A DNA stretch of 64,000 nt from positions 992,001 to 1,056,000 of the forward strand of contig NZ_CP117884.1 in assembly GCF_028736235.1 (NCBI RefSeq). Direction: 5' to 3'. Source of the stretch: Lacticaseibacillus pabuli. Lineage in GTDB: Bacteria > Bacillota > Bacilli > Lactobacillales > Lactobacillaceae. Numbering within the stretch: position 1 is the first letter of the stretch; each line of letters starts with the position of its first letter. A program made the translations under genes and the position numbers. Below are positions 52,090 through 61,336 of this stretch, piece after piece. The notes under the pieces were generated by a model that made no database searches, was not told where the DNA came from, and saw nothing but the letters and a program-made list of their open reading frames with translations.

Positions 52090-53385
52090 TTAATTTGCAG
52101 CGAGTTCTGCTTCATTAATGACGTTAATCGGAGCGGCAAGGGACGGCTGGAAGAAGAAATCGGCGTATTCGAGGTCTTCGACGGTCATCTTCGCTTGAAT
52201 GGCAAGCGCAACGACGTTGATGTACGCGGTGACGTTCACATCGGACAACAGCTGGGCGCCGAGCACGCGGCGGGAGGTCGGATCATAGATTAATTTGAAC
52301 TGAATTTCCGCGTTCATTGTGGCCGGCGCGTCCGCCATGAGCAGGGGTGCGGTCACGAAGCTACTGGCCACGGCGGCACCGGATTTACCAGCCGTCACGG
52401 TGCTCAGGCCAGTTGCGGCGAAGAACTTGCCGAAGACTTCCAGCGCACTGGTACCGGAAACTCCAGGGAACTTGCGGGTAGGCGCACCGAGGTAACGACC
52501 GGCAAAGCGACCACCACGGGCAGCATTGCTGGCGAGGCTAATGCGGAGCTCGGTATCGGTTGGTAAGTAGTTGACGGTGGTGGCATCCCCAACCGCTAAG
52601 ATGTCGGGGTCGCTCGTCCGCATGTAAGCATCAGTTTTGACAACGCCGCGTGAATCCAAATCAACGATGCCTTGGAGCCAAGCCGTGTTGGCGCGATTGC
52701 CAACCGCAACGATGACGAGGTCGGCAGGGTAGGTGCCCTTCTCGCTACGCACGGCGGTGACGTGACCATCTTGACCGATGAATTCCTGGACGCCTTCTCC
52801 GAGCGCGAGGGTAACGCCTGATTCGGTCATGTTGGCTGCAATCTGGCTGGAGAACTCGCTGTCGAGGTTTGTGGCAACCGGCTGATCCGCGATGTCGACC
52901 ACGGTGACGTGCTTACCGGCCTGATTGAACGGTTCCGCGAACATGACACCGATGTAACCGGCACCCACGATGACCACGTTCTTGATGTCGGGGTTTTGCA
53001 CCTGCTTTTTCAGGGTAAAGATGGATGACCGGTGCGCGATGCTCATGACGCCGTCTAGTTTGGCGCCGGGCAGAGGCAGCTCAATCGCAGCGGAGCCGGT
53101 GCTGAGAATTAACTTGTCATAGCTGTAATCCTGACTGCTCGCCCCGGTGGTGGCAGTTAAACTGTGCGTCGCGGGGTTCAACTGGGTCACGGTGGTTTGG
53201 TTGTGCACGGTGACACCTTGCTGCGCCAGTGCGCTTAAGTGCATCGCGGCATTTGCACCCCAGCCTTGGACGAGGGCAAGGTCGCCAGCTTCGAACCAAT
53301 CAATGCTGGTCACTTCGGGATTATCAACCAAGGCGCGAACACTTTCGGCGCCGCTAATGGAACCACCAATTACAATAACGTGCAT
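52090..53385 (-). CDS. FAD-dependent NADH oxidase/CoA-disulfide reductase-like protein without catalytic Cys
   Basis: A 431-residue flavoprotein of the Nox/Npr/CoADR family. FAD site VIVIGGSISG at the N-terminus, NAD site VVIVGAGYIGVMFAE (~150), second FAD segment PDILAVGDAT (~268) and the dimerisation domain. In the family the redox Cys is at about residue 42 in SCGI and an active His at 10. Here residue 42 is Trp (GWGA) and residue 10 is Ile. Water-forming or peroxidase chemistry is therefore not expected. ATG 53385 with AGGAG. Divergent from the TetR gene. Confidence 0.85.
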   Translation of the reverse strand: MHVIVIGGSISGAESVRALVDNPEVTSIDWFEAGDLALVQGWGANAAMHLSALAQQGVTVHNQTTVTQLNPATHSLTATTGASSQDYSYDKLILSTGSAAIELPLPGAKLDGVMSIAHRSSIFTLKKQVQNPDIKNVVIVGAGYIGVMFAEPFNQAGKHVTVVDIADQPVATNLDSEFSSQIAANMTESGVTLALGEGVQEFIGQDGHVTAVRSEKGTYPADLVIVAVGNRANTAWLQGIVDLDSRGVVKTDAYMRTSDPDILAVGDATTVNYLPTDTELRISLASNAARGGRFAGRYLGAPTRKFPGVSGTSALEVFGKFFAATGLSTVTAGKSGAAVASSFVTAPLLMADAPATMNAEIQFKLIYDPTSRRVLGAQLLSDVNVTAYINVVALAIQAKMTVEDLEYADFFFQPSLAAPINVINEAELAAN

Positions 53386-53546
53386 ATTTAAATTTCTCCT
53401 TTTTAGAAACAATCTGTATCTAACTAATGAACTCATTTAGCATACTGGCTGGCGATAAGCGGGTCAATAAGATACACAACGAATCCTATTTATTTACGGT
53501 ACGGTTTGGCGTAAACTGTTTCTAAAGTGAAGGGTGGCGACATGAA

Positions 53547-54149
53547 ATGGCAACTAATGACTCACGGCGGCGGGGTGACGCCTTGGAACACGATATTTTC
53601 GCAGCGACGTACGCGTTATTGCAGGAACAGGATTATCAGCAGATTACCTTTAGTCAGGTGGCGGCGCGGGCGCATACCAGCCGGAGTGTCATTTATCGCT
53701 ACTGGGATAGTGTACTGGATCTGGTGATACAGACGATCCTCTATGAAATTGAGGTAACCCCCAGTGTTCTCAATCAGGATGACTTTGATATGGGGAGTTT
53801 GCGAGCGGATTTGATTGCCCTAGCAACCACGTTTGCACAAGCAACGCAAACGGGTCCGAACCAGTATTTCCGCATCGTCTTTCTGTCAGCGGTCAGGCAG
53901 GACCAGCGTCGTGAGCTGCAGCGGATGATGGATTGTGTTCGCGCTGGGAACCTTGCGATTATGGACCAACTTATCCAGCGTGCGGTTCAGCGCGGCGAGT
54001 TAGTCCGGGTGCCCAACCAAACGGCGCGGATGGTTCTGTTTGACATGTTGCGCTATTACGACATGACATACGGGGTCGCGGCGATTGATGGCGACCGAAT
54101 TCATCATCTGGTCGATGACATTGTGATGCCGGCATTGCGTAATGGTTGA
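53547..54149 (+). CDS. TetR-family regulator
   Basis: A 200-residue regulator. HTH at about 30-55 (ITFSQVAARAHTSRSVIYRYW) and a helical ligand domain. It probably controls itself and the divergent Nox-like gene; the 160-base intergenic region would carry the operator, which I could not pick out with confidence. Confidence 0.87.
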   Translation: MATNDSRRRGDALEHDIFAATYALLQEQDYQQITFSQVAARAHTSRSVIYRYWDSVLDLVIQTILYEIEVTPSVLNQDDFDMGSLRADLIALATTFAQATQTGPNQYFRIVFLSAVRQDQRRELQRMMDCVRAGNLAIMDQLIQRAVQRGELVRVPNQTARMVLFDMLRYYDMTYGVAAIDGDRIHHLVDDIVMPALRNG

Positions 54150-54154
54150 GACAC

Positions 54155-54188
54155 AAAAACGCCCGTCGCATGCATGCGACGGGCGTTT
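54155..54188. terminator. Bidirectional terminator (perfect palindrome)
   Basis: A 32-bp perfect palindrome centred on GCATGC, with an A-run on the left and Ts on the right. It ends both the TetR and pepD genes. Confidence 0.85.
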
Positions 54189-54201
54189 CTAGGCGGCATA
54201 A

Positions 54202-55608
54202 TTAGTCGTTCAAGGTGAACTGAAGCTTCATCTGTGGGGCGGCTAATGCAACCATCTGACCAAGCAACTTGTTGGAGTTATCGAAGCTGACCTGGGCCAT
54301 CTTAGCGTTGACTTCTTCGAGGTATGCGGAGAGGTCCTTGTGGTTCTTGTAGTCGGCATCAGCCTTCATCTGCAAGTTCCGGCAAGCGCCAACGGTCTTT
54401 TGCTCGAAGATGTTTTCGAAGTCTTCGAACAAACCGAAGTTCGTGTCGCCGAAGACACCGAGCGTTGCGCTGAGCCAGTACATCTTGGAGACATCGAAGT
54501 CCTTGGTGATGTCTCGGTAAACGGCAGGCGTGTCGTTGATGTTGGCATAGAAAGGCACAACGGCGTTAAAGGTGTTCGGTGCAAAGGCGAGCCAGTGAAT
54601 TGCGGAGATTTCTTCAGGCACGTTGTTGCGCAACTGGAGAATGTGCAGTTCCTGGTTCCGGTTGATCCCGATTGGCCGGAATTGTTTCTTTTCAGCCTCG
54701 GTACCAGTGCCGTATGGGTCGTAAGGGGTGTTTTGGTAGTGAGAAGACAGGACAAACTTCATGTCTTCAACCGAAATCTTCTTATCGGTCCGGCAAATGA
54801 ATGGGAGATCCTGGTCGATTGGTTCGGTGTCAAATTCAGGATTGAAGTACTTCTGACCGTACCAGGCACGCGGGTTGTTGTAGCGGGTATCCTTGATGGT
54901 TGAGCTACCAAAGATGTGACGCATGTCGTAGCCTTCAGGGTCTGGGTTCAAGTGATTCTTAGCAATCAAGTCCTGCAAATCAGCGGATGCCATGTAATCA
55001 GGAGAATCAAAGTCAAAGTCATCGATGTTCATGCGGTTCGGGGCAATGACATAGGCATCGTCCGGAATGCGGACGGCCATCCAGTGATGACCGGCGATGG
55101 ATTCGAAGTACCAGGCTTCGTTCTTGTCGGCAAAGCAAATGCCGTTGGTCTCGTACGTGCCGTACTTTTCGAGCAGGCTGCCCAGACGCTTAACCCCGTC
55201 GCGAGCAGAGTGAATGTATGGCAGGGTGATGGTTGGCATGTCTTCTTCGCCAAGTCCTTCATCAACGAGTGGGTCAATACCCAGGATGCGGGAGTTGGTC
55301 GTGATGGTTTCGGTTGAACTCATCGCAACGTTTTCGCTGTTGATGCCTGAAGCACCCCAGACCCCTTCAGCAGGGTCCGCGTTTGGCGTTTCAGTGTAAC
55401 GAAGTGGGTTGTCAGGCAAGTCCAAGTTGAACTTGCTGAGCACGCTCTGGTAGTGCCGTGGCTGATCAGCTGGTTGGATTACAACAAATTTCTGGGGAAC
55501 CAGTGGGCCAGCGCCATCTTCATTGCGGGCAATCATGACGGAGCCATCAATACTAGCATCCTTACCCACAAGCATCGTGGTACAGGAGCCGTGAACACGT
55601 TTAGTCAT
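54202..55608 (-). CDS. pepD: Dipeptidase PepD (C69 family)
   Basis: A 468-residue Ntn-hydrolase dipeptidase with broad dipeptide specificity. The catalytic Cys is close to the start (GSCTTMLVGKDAS, Cys 9) and would become N-terminal after processing; downstream IARNEDGAGP, EGVWGASGINSENVAMS and the mid-region SIAGHHWMAVRIPDD are conserved family segments. Cytoplasmic; used for peptide nitrogen. Confidence 0.93.
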   Translation of the reverse strand: MTKRVHGSCTTMLVGKDASIDGSVMIARNEDGAGPLVPQKFVVIQPADQPRHYQSVLSKFNLDLPDNPLRYTETPNADPAEGVWGASGINSENVAMSSTETITTNSRILGIDPLVDEGLGEEDMPTITLPYIHSARDGVKRLGSLLEKYGTYETNGICFADKNEAWYFESIAGHHWMAVRIPDDAYVIAPNRMNIDDFDFDSPDYMASADLQDLIAKNHLNPDPEGYDMRHIFGSSTIKDTRYNNPRAWYGQKYFNPEFDTEPIDQDLPFICRTDKKISVEDMKFVLSSHYQNTPYDPYGTGTEAEKKQFRPIGINRNQELHILQLRNNVPEEISAIHWLAFAPNTFNAVVPFYANINDTPAVYRDITKDFDVSKMYWLSATLGVFGDTNFGLFEDFENIFEQKTVGACRNLQMKADADYKNHKDLSAYLEEVNAKMAQVSFDNSNKLLGQMVALAAPQMKLQFTLND

Positions 55609-55961
55609 TCAAGGTCATCTCTTTCAAAATAGTTTGCGCAGTTGCGCTTCAATTAATAGTGTAGGCGAAAGCCGCGTAAAATGCACCCGCTAGTCCCGAA
55701 TTCGTCATAGTCGGGATAGCTTTGCTGAAAATTAATGACGATTGGTCTCATTTTTCGCGCGCGGCGTTCGAGATGAAAACAGGGGATGCTCTCAGCACAT
55801 CCTCAATTAGCTTTGTCTGTGAAATGCTTTAATTGCCCGCTGACAAAGCGCTTGACACTAGTAGTGGAAAGCTTTGCGGTTGACTGTTATAATGAGAAAG
55901 TGCTAGATTGTACGTTTACTTATGAAAATAACAACAAGTTAGTTTAAGGAGTGGCAGTGTA
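55609..55961. other. Intergenic region with extended -10 promoter for the two-component operon
   Basis: 353 bases between divergent pepD and the response regulator. TATAAT (55888-55893) with a TG one base upstream is an extended -10. A palindrome-like CAAAGCGCTTG at about 55844-55854 could be a regulator site. No ORF. Confidence 0.55.
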
Positions 55962-56648
55962 ATGAGTAAGATTTTGATTATTGAAGACGAAAAAAACTTG
56001 GCGCGTTTTGTTGAACTCGAATTGAAACATGAGGGTGATGAAACGGCCGTTTACATGAATGGCCGTAAGGGTCTTGACGCCGCATTGAACGAAGATTGGG
56101 ACGCCATTTTACTTGATTTGATGCTCCCTGATTTGAACGGGCTGGAAATTTGCCGCCGCGTTCGTCAGGTGAAGAGCACCCCAATTATCATGATGACCGC
56201 TCGTGATTCTGTCATTGACCGTGTCTCCGGCCTTGACCACGGTGCCGATGACTACATCGTTAAGCCATTTGCCATTGAAGAATTACTTGCACGCCTGCGC
56301 GCTTTGCTCCGCCGTGTGAACACCCTGGATGCGTCAAACCAGGCCAAGCAGACGACGATCAAGTACCGCGACCTGGTCATTGAAAAGGAAAACCGCATTG
56401 TCCGTCGCGGTGATGACATCATTGAATTGACCAAGCGTGAATACGAACTGCTGCTGACCTTGATGGAAAACATCAACGTTGTGCTGGCACGTGACGTTCT
56501 TCTCAGCAAGGTGTGGGGCTACAACTCTGACGTTGAAACCAACGTTGTCGATGTGTACGTCCGCTACATCCGTAACAAGATTGATCGTCCTGGTGAACAG
56601 AGCTACATTCAGACCGTTCGGGGTACGGGCTACGTTATGCGTTCCTAA
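55962..56648 (+). CDS. OmpR-family response regulator, ArlR/CovR-like
   Basis: A 228-residue regulator: receiver with acidic pair ED (8-10), phospho-acceptor Asp 52 (DAILLDLMLPD), Thr and Lys of MMTAR and IVKPF, and a C-terminal winged helix (from ~135, ELTKREYELL, VDVYVRYIRNKID). Paired by one-base overlap with a kinase. Resembles ArlR/CovR, which control surface and stress genes. Confidence 0.9.
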   Translation: MSKILIIEDEKNLARFVELELKHEGDETAVYMNGRKGLDAALNEDWDAILLDLMLPDLNGLEICRRVRQVKSTPIIMMTARDSVIDRVSGLDHGADDYIVKPFAIEELLARLRALLRRVNTLDASNQAKQTTIKYRDLVIEKENRIVRRGDDIIELTKREYELLLTLMENINVVLARDVLLSKVWGYNSDVETNVVDVYVRYIRNKIDRPGEQSYIQTVRGTGYVMRS

Positions 56649-58231
56649 TGGCTGATCAACAGAGCCAACCGAAACCGAAGCAACGGTTTGTGTCCTTACG
56701 TTGGACCTGGGCAGCCACGGTGGGTTTCGGTATCTTCCTGACGTTTCTCGTCTTTTCGCTTATTATCTATGGCGTGATGCGACAGACCCTGGTTGCTCAA
56801 GAGACAAGTACAGTAACTGATACGGTCAACGCGGTTCGTTCGCGGCTCACCCCAGTTGCGAAAAACCTGACTGTGAGTTCTGTGCGCCCGCTGCTTGATA
56901 GCAACGTGAGCCAGAACTTTGATCAGTACATGGTTGGCGATACCAGTCGGCGCAGCATTTTTTCAGATTCTACATTCGAAAAAATGTCGCGTGAGGACAT
57001 TAACGTGACGGTATACGACAAGAGTGGGCGATTGCTGTTCAACTCGCGTAGTACACCGCCAAAGCTTGTGCGGACAACGCCGCTAAAGGTCAAGGCTGAA
57101 CAACATGCCGGCTTTGATGGCTTGGTTGGTCGCGCGGCGGTTGTCAGTGATTCTACTGGCCGCCGGATTGGTTACGTCCAAGTGGCGGATGCCATGACCG
57201 CTTTCCACCAGACGATGAACACCATTACCGCAACGATTTATGCGGTAAGTGCGGCAGCACTGATTTTGTCGGCACTCGTCGGGTTCTGGCTTGCCAACCG
57301 CTTCTTGCGGCCCATCAAGCGCATTACGACAACGATTGACAAGATCAACTCGGAGCCGCAGAGTGATGTCCGGATTGAACAAATCAAACACAATGATGAG
57401 TTGCACCAACTGATTGACGAGTTTAATGGGATGCTCGATCGGATTCAGCGTTTCATGGACCAGCAGAGTGACTTCGTGGGGGATGTCTCCCACGAGTTGC
57501 GCACGCCAGTTGCCGTCATCGAAGGCCACCTTCAGCTGCTCAACCGCTGGGGGAAGGACGATCCTGAGGTCCTCGACGAATCACTGGCTGCTTCACTGCA
57601 GGAAATTTCCCGCATGAAGAGTCTCATCCAGGAAATGCTCGACCTGACGCGTGCAGACCAAGTCGACATGCAGTTTCCAACTGCCGTGGCCGATGTGCGT
57701 GCCGTGACGACCCAAGTTGTGGGTGACATGCAGATGATTCATCCTGATTTTGCCATCACGCTTGAGGACGAGTTGCACGATGCGGCGTGGGCCCAAATCT
57801 ACCGGAATCATATGGAACAAATCCTGATTATTCTGATTGATAACGCCATCAAGTACTCGCGCAACCGCAAAGAGGTACACGTCTCGCTCGGCGTGTCGCA
57901 CAATTCCGTTGACCTGGCCATTCAGGACTTCGGGGAAGGCATTGCGCCTGATGACGTGCCGCGGGTCTTCCACCGCTTCTACCGGGTGGATAAAGCCCGG
58001 AGCCGCGAGAAGGGTGGCAATGGTTTGGGGCTGTCGATTGCCAAGCAATTGGTTGACGGCTACCACGGATCCATTAGCGTTGATTCCGCCATTGGTTCCG
58101 GCTCCGTCTTCCGGATTTCGTTACCGTTGCTCACAGATGAGCGGCGCGCGGAATTGCAGAAGCTGGACGCCAGCACCGGTGAAGATGCATACTCCGCCAT
58201 TGAAAAGGATATTGAACATTCACAGTTGTAA
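56648..58231 (+). CDS. Sensor histidine kinase, ArlS-like
   Basis: A 527-residue kinase. Transmembrane helices at about 25-47 and 194-218 bracket an extracellular sensor domain (~150 residues) with no recognised ligand site; then HAMP (KRITTTIDKINSEP), HisKA with phospho-His ~281 (VSHELRTPVAVIEGH), and HATPase with N-box NAIKYS and NGLGLSIA. The start overlaps the regulator stop (TAATG). Confidence 0.9.
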   Translation: MADQQSQPKPKQRFVSLRWTWAATVGFGIFLTFLVFSLIIYGVMRQTLVAQETSTVTDTVNAVRSRLTPVAKNLTVSSVRPLLDSNVSQNFDQYMVGDTSRRSIFSDSTFEKMSREDINVTVYDKSGRLLFNSRSTPPKLVRTTPLKVKAEQHAGFDGLVGRAAVVSDSTGRRIGYVQVADAMTAFHQTMNTITATIYAVSAAALILSALVGFWLANRFLRPIKRITTTIDKINSEPQSDVRIEQIKHNDELHQLIDEFNGMLDRIQRFMDQQSDFVGDVSHELRTPVAVIEGHLQLLNRWGKDDPEVLDESLAASLQEISRMKSLIQEMLDLTRADQVDMQFPTAVADVRAVTTQVVGDMQMIHPDFAITLEDELHDAAWAQIYRNHMEQILIILIDNAIKYSRNRKEVHVSLGVSHNSVDLAIQDFGEGIAPDDVPRVFHRFYRVDKARSREKGGNGLGLSIAKQLVDGYHGSISVDSAIGSGSVFRISLPLLTDERRAELQKLDASTGEDAYSAIEKDIEHSQL

Positions 58232-58240
58232 GGCTGGTCC

Positions 58241-58270
58241 GGGTCTCACCAATTTGGTGGGGCCCTTTTT
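58241..58270 (+). terminator. Terminator of the two-component operon
   Basis: GGGTCTCACC / GGTGGGGCCC around AATTT, then five Ts. Confidence 0.85.
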
Positions 58271-58276
58271 CTGCGC

Positions 58277-58310
58277 AAAAAAATCCGCAACCCTGACGCG
58301 TTGCGGATTT
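58277..58310 (-). terminator. yidC terminator
   Basis: AAATCCGCAAC / GTTGCGGATTT stem with an A-run on the left giving a T-run on the minus strand. Confidence 0.9.
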
Positions 58311-58318
58311 AGCTTCAT

Positions 58319-59374
58319 TTAGTTTTTAGGACGCTGTTGTTTCCCTGCATTACGCTTGCGCAGGTCTGCTTCAGTCGTCGAGGCTGAGTTGGTGACGTCG
58401 CGTGGCTTGCGCTTACGCTCGTCAGGATTGCCTTCTTCGGCCTCAGCCGCCATACCCGCGAACTGCGAGAAACTGTCTGGGTTTGGCGCCTTGTCGTTGA
58501 TGCTACCGTCATCGTCAAACATCGTGGCATCGACAACGATAACCGGTGGCTTCTTGTCATATTCGCTATCCAAACGCTTGCGGATGTTTGGAATAATCAT
58601 GAAGCTGATGATGGCTTGTTGGACAACCATCATGACACCACCACCGAGGAAGTAGAGACCTAAACCAGCGGAGGAAGCCATACTGATGAAGAACGTCATC
58701 ATTGGGCTGAAGATGACCATGGAACGCATGGTCTTACGCTGATCAGGGGTGGCACTCAGCAGGCTCATGTAACCTTGGACCAGGTAGAGTGCGGTCGCGA
58801 TGATGGTCACAATCATGCTGGGCTTCCCAAGTTGAATCCCGAAGAAGCTGGCCTTGTAAATATCTGGTGAGTAGGCAACGGCTTGGTAAAGGGCTGAGAA
58901 GATAGGCAACTGAATCAGGAGGGCTAAGCAACCCATCTTGGGCATCATGCTGCTGCCGTTCTTCTTGTATACGTCCTGCATGAGACCGTTGATGCGCATC
59001 TGTTCCTGCTGACCATTTGCAACCTTGCCGGCAGCCTGCAGCAATTTGAGCTGTGGCTGGAGGACCTTGGCTTTTTCCTGTTGCTCAGTCATGTTGCGTT
59101 GCTGGTTAATCATGCTTGGCATCAAGACCAAACGCACGATGATGGTGAAGACCAGGATGGCAATCCCGTAACCACTGGCACCACCGATTAAGCCGGCAAA
59201 CCATTCGAGGAGGTTCTGCATGGGGTGACCCAAGTATTTGTACAGGTTCCCATAGAGGAAGCCGGTTGGAATCCGGGGTTGGCCGCTAGTTGCACGGCGA
59301 CCACATGCTGCGAGGAAGAGCATAATGCTACTCAGACTCGCGAGAGTAAAGAGCTTTTTTGTTTTATTCTTCAT
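58319..59374 (-). CDS. yidC: Membrane protein insertase YidC (lipoprotein form)
   Basis: A 351-residue YidC/OxaA insertase. Lipobox LAAC (Cys ~25), then five transmembrane helices (WFAGLIGGASGYGIAILVFTIIVRLVLMP ... and GLGLYFLGGGVMMVVQQAII) around the hydrophilic groove with its Arg (in IVRLVLMP). A long charged tail (from ~275, about 75 residues, DDDGSIND ... RKRNAGKQQR) is typical of the YidC2 type that can bind ribosomes. Confidence 0.93.
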   Translation of the reverse strand: MKNKTKKLFTLASLSSIMLFLAACGRRATSGQPRIPTGFLYGNLYKYLGHPMQNLLEWFAGLIGGASGYGIAILVFTIIVRLVLMPSMINQQRNMTEQQEKAKVLQPQLKLLQAAGKVANGQQEQMRINGLMQDVYKKNGSSMMPKMGCLALLIQLPIFSALYQAVAYSPDIYKASFFGIQLGKPSMIVTIIATALYLVQGYMSLLSATPDQRKTMRSMVIFSPMMTFFISMASSAGLGLYFLGGGVMMVVQQAIISFMIIPNIRKRLDSEYDKKPPVIVVDATMFDDDGSINDKAPNPDSFSQFAGMAAEAEEGNPDERKRKPRDVTNSASTTEADLRKRNAGKQQRPKN

Positions 59375-59434
59375 TGATGATTTAATTTCCCTTCGCGATT
59401 ATCCCTTCAACTATACGTTAAGGGGTTCGGCCTT

Positions 59435-59716
59435 TCAACCAACAACATTAAAACCGTCATATGTTGGCAGGGGGTCGAGCTGATGGTCCTCGTAAACGGA
59501 GACACGCCCAGCAGGGGTGGGGCTGTCTTTGATGCCCTTGCGGAAACGATTCATTTCATACTCACTACCAAGCGCAAAGATTTCGACGGAACCATCTGCC
59601 TTGTTCGCAACGGTGCCGCGGATGTGCAATTGGTCGGCAAGCATTTTGGTCGTCCAGCGGAAACCAACCCCCTGAACTAGACCGGTAACGCGAATTTGGT
59701 ATGCGACCTCATTCAA
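59435..59716 (-). CDS. acyP: Acylphosphatase
   Basis: A 93-residue enzyme hydrolysing acylphosphates: VQGVGFRW with the substrate-binding Arg (~20) and GTVANKADGSVEI with the catalytic Asn (~38). TTG start nine bases after GGGAGG. A short GC hairpin with a T-run precedes its ribosome site. Confidence 0.93.
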   Translation of the reverse strand: MNEVAYQIRVTGLVQGVGFRWTTKMLADQLHIRGTVANKADGSVEIFALGSEYEMNRFRKGIKDSPTPAGRVSVYEDHQLDPLPTYDGFNVVG

Positions 59717-59733
59717 TAGAAAAAACCTCCCAA

Positions 59734-59755
59734 ATAAAAATCGGCACGGGGCCGA
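59734..59755 (-). terminator. Weak terminator-like hairpin upstream of acyP
   Basis: TCGGC / GCCGA (5 bp, loop ACGGG) followed on the minus strand by a T-rich run into GGGAGG. It could attenuate acyP or be incidental. Confidence 0.35.
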
Positions 59756-59827
59756 AATTAATGATACCTATATATTAGCACAGCAGCGGGCCTTGCTATG
59801 CTATACTTTGGTTCGGAGGATTTACAC

Positions 59828-60586
59828 ATGGAGACTATTACATCACCTAAGAATGACCATATTAAGTTAGCCAAGAAGCTGACCGTTAAGAAAAATCAGA
59901 AGGACTACGACCGTTACCTGCTCGAAGGCCCACACGAAGTTCGTGACGCCCTCGCTGCCGGCGTACAGCCTGATCGTTTGTACGTAACCAGCAAGTACAC
60001 GCAGGATAAGGATTTCCGGCCATACTACAACCGGACAACGGAGATTACCTCTGAGGTTGCCGCACATCTGAGCAGCACCAGCACGACGCAGGGTGTCTTT
60101 GCCGTATTGCCATTGCCACACACTAAGTTGCCGGACCCTTTGCACGGGAGCTTCTTGCTTCTGGATGGGATTCAGGATCCTGGTAACGTCGGCACGATGG
60201 TCCGGACGGCTGACGCTGCTGGTGTCCAGACTGTTGTGCTTGGTAAGCAAACCGCCGATGCCTTCTCACCCAAAGTTTTGCGTGCCATGCAGGGGAGTCA
60301 GTTCCACGTTAACGTGGTGTCTGAGGACTTGGTTAAGCTGGTACCAAAGCTGCAACGTGCCGGCGTGCCAGTTTACGGGACAGAACTGAACGATCAGGCG
60401 AAGCCTTACGCCTCAATCGCCAAGACCGATAACTTCGCACTCATTATGGGTAACGAAGGGAATGGAATGCGCCCTGAACTGCTCGCACGGACGGATGTTA
60501 ACATCTACATTCCAATGCGTGGTAACGCGGAATCCCTGAACGTCGGGGTTGCCACGGGGGTTGTCTTGTTCCACATCATGGGCTAG
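59828..60586 (+). CDS. TrmH/SpoU-family RNA methyltransferase
   Basis: A 252-residue SPOUT 2'-O-methyltransferase: an N-terminal substrate-binding part (VKKNQKDYDRYLLEGPHEVRDAL) and the knotted domain with NVGTMVRTADA, LIMGNEGNGM and NVGVATGVVLF. The rRNA target is not known. It may be autonomous; ATG 59828 has CGGAGGA upstream and a -10 TATACT (59802-59807) lies ahead. Confidence 0.9.
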   Translation: METITSPKNDHIKLAKKLTVKKNQKDYDRYLLEGPHEVRDALAAGVQPDRLYVTSKYTQDKDFRPYYNRTTEITSEVAAHLSSTSTTQGVFAVLPLPHTKLPDPLHGSFLLLDGIQDPGNVGTMVRTADAAGVQTVVLGKQTADAFSPKVLRAMQGSQFHVNVVSEDLVKLVPKLQRAGVPVYGTELNDQAKPYASIAKTDNFALIMGNEGNGMRPELLARTDVNIYIPMRGNAESLNVGVATGVVLFHIMG

Positions 60587-60688
60587 TCGTTTAATATATT
60601 ACATTTACCTTGAGTCTTGTCACCGGTATTGAGTTCGTTGACAGAACCTGTTATCATTGCGTCAAACAGCGCAAAGGAAGGTTTTGCA

Positions 60689-61201
60689 ATGGAGAAATAT
60701 CGTGATTGGCAACATGACGATGATTACCTGGCGTTAGTCGGGGATTTGCTCGCTAAGCCTGAAGTACAGCGATTGGCTGATTTTACGCAGCATTACTATT
60801 CTAACCGCTTGGAGCACTCGATCCGGGTCTCCTATACTAGCTACTTAATTGCGAAGAAATTGCACCTGGACGTCCGGAGCACAGCTCGGGCCGGCCTGCT
60901 GCATGACCTTTTCTATTACGACTGGCGCACTACCAAGTTCAACCTGGGGACACACGCCTACGTGCACCCACGCATTGCCCTGCATAATGCGGAGCACTTG
61001 ACGCAGTTGAACGACAAGGAACGCGATATCATCATTAAGCACATGTGGGGTGCCACTTTGGCATTACCTAAGTATGCAGAGAGCTTCATTGTCTCTCTGG
61101 TTGATGATTATGCCGCAACGGCTGAAGTCGCCCACCCATGGCGCCGGCAATTGGTCGCAAAATTCGCTCATGTTAATATTGACGAAAATGATTTGAAATA
61201 G
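60689..61201 (+). CDS. HD-domain hydrolase
   Basis: A 170-residue HD-superfamily protein: HSIRVSYTSYLIAKKL and GLLHDLFYYDWR hold the metal-binding pair, with HPRIALHNAEHL and IIIKHMWG further on. Likely a phosphohydrolase of nucleotides; substrate unknown. ATG 60689 with AAAGGAAGG upstream; the longer frame is not supported. Confidence 0.85.
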   Translation: MEKYRDWQHDDDYLALVGDLLAKPEVQRLADFTQHYYSNRLEHSIRVSYTSYLIAKKLHLDVRSTARAGLLHDLFYYDWRTTKFNLGTHAYVHPRIALHNAEHLTQLNDKERDIIIKHMWGATLALPKYAESFIVSLVDDYAATAEVAHPWRRQLVAKFAHVNIDENDLK

Positions 61202-61208
61202 ACAATTC

Positions 61209-61233
61209 AAAGTCGGCTATGGCCGGCTTTTTA
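61209..61233 (+). terminator. Terminator of the HD gene
   Basis: AAGTCGGC, loop TATG, GCCGGCTT and Ts. Confidence 0.85.
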
Positions 61234-61261
61234 ATTTCGCTAACTTTTTGTAAATAAACCC

Positions 61262-61289
61262 TTGTCCTTTTGTTGAGAAACGGTATACT
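61262..61289 (+). promoter_or_regulatory. Promoter of the HxlR gene
   Basis: TTGTCC (61262-61267), 16-bp spacer, TATACT (61284-61289). Confidence 0.6.
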
Positions 61290-61336
61290 CTACTTAGGAT
61301 TACTATCAAAACGTAAGCAAATAAGGGGTAATAACT

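Noticed and set aside
55840..55860. A cre (CcpA) site before the two-component operon
   Set aside because: The palindrome-like CAAAGCGCTTG does not match the cre consensus well enough; only its presence is noted.
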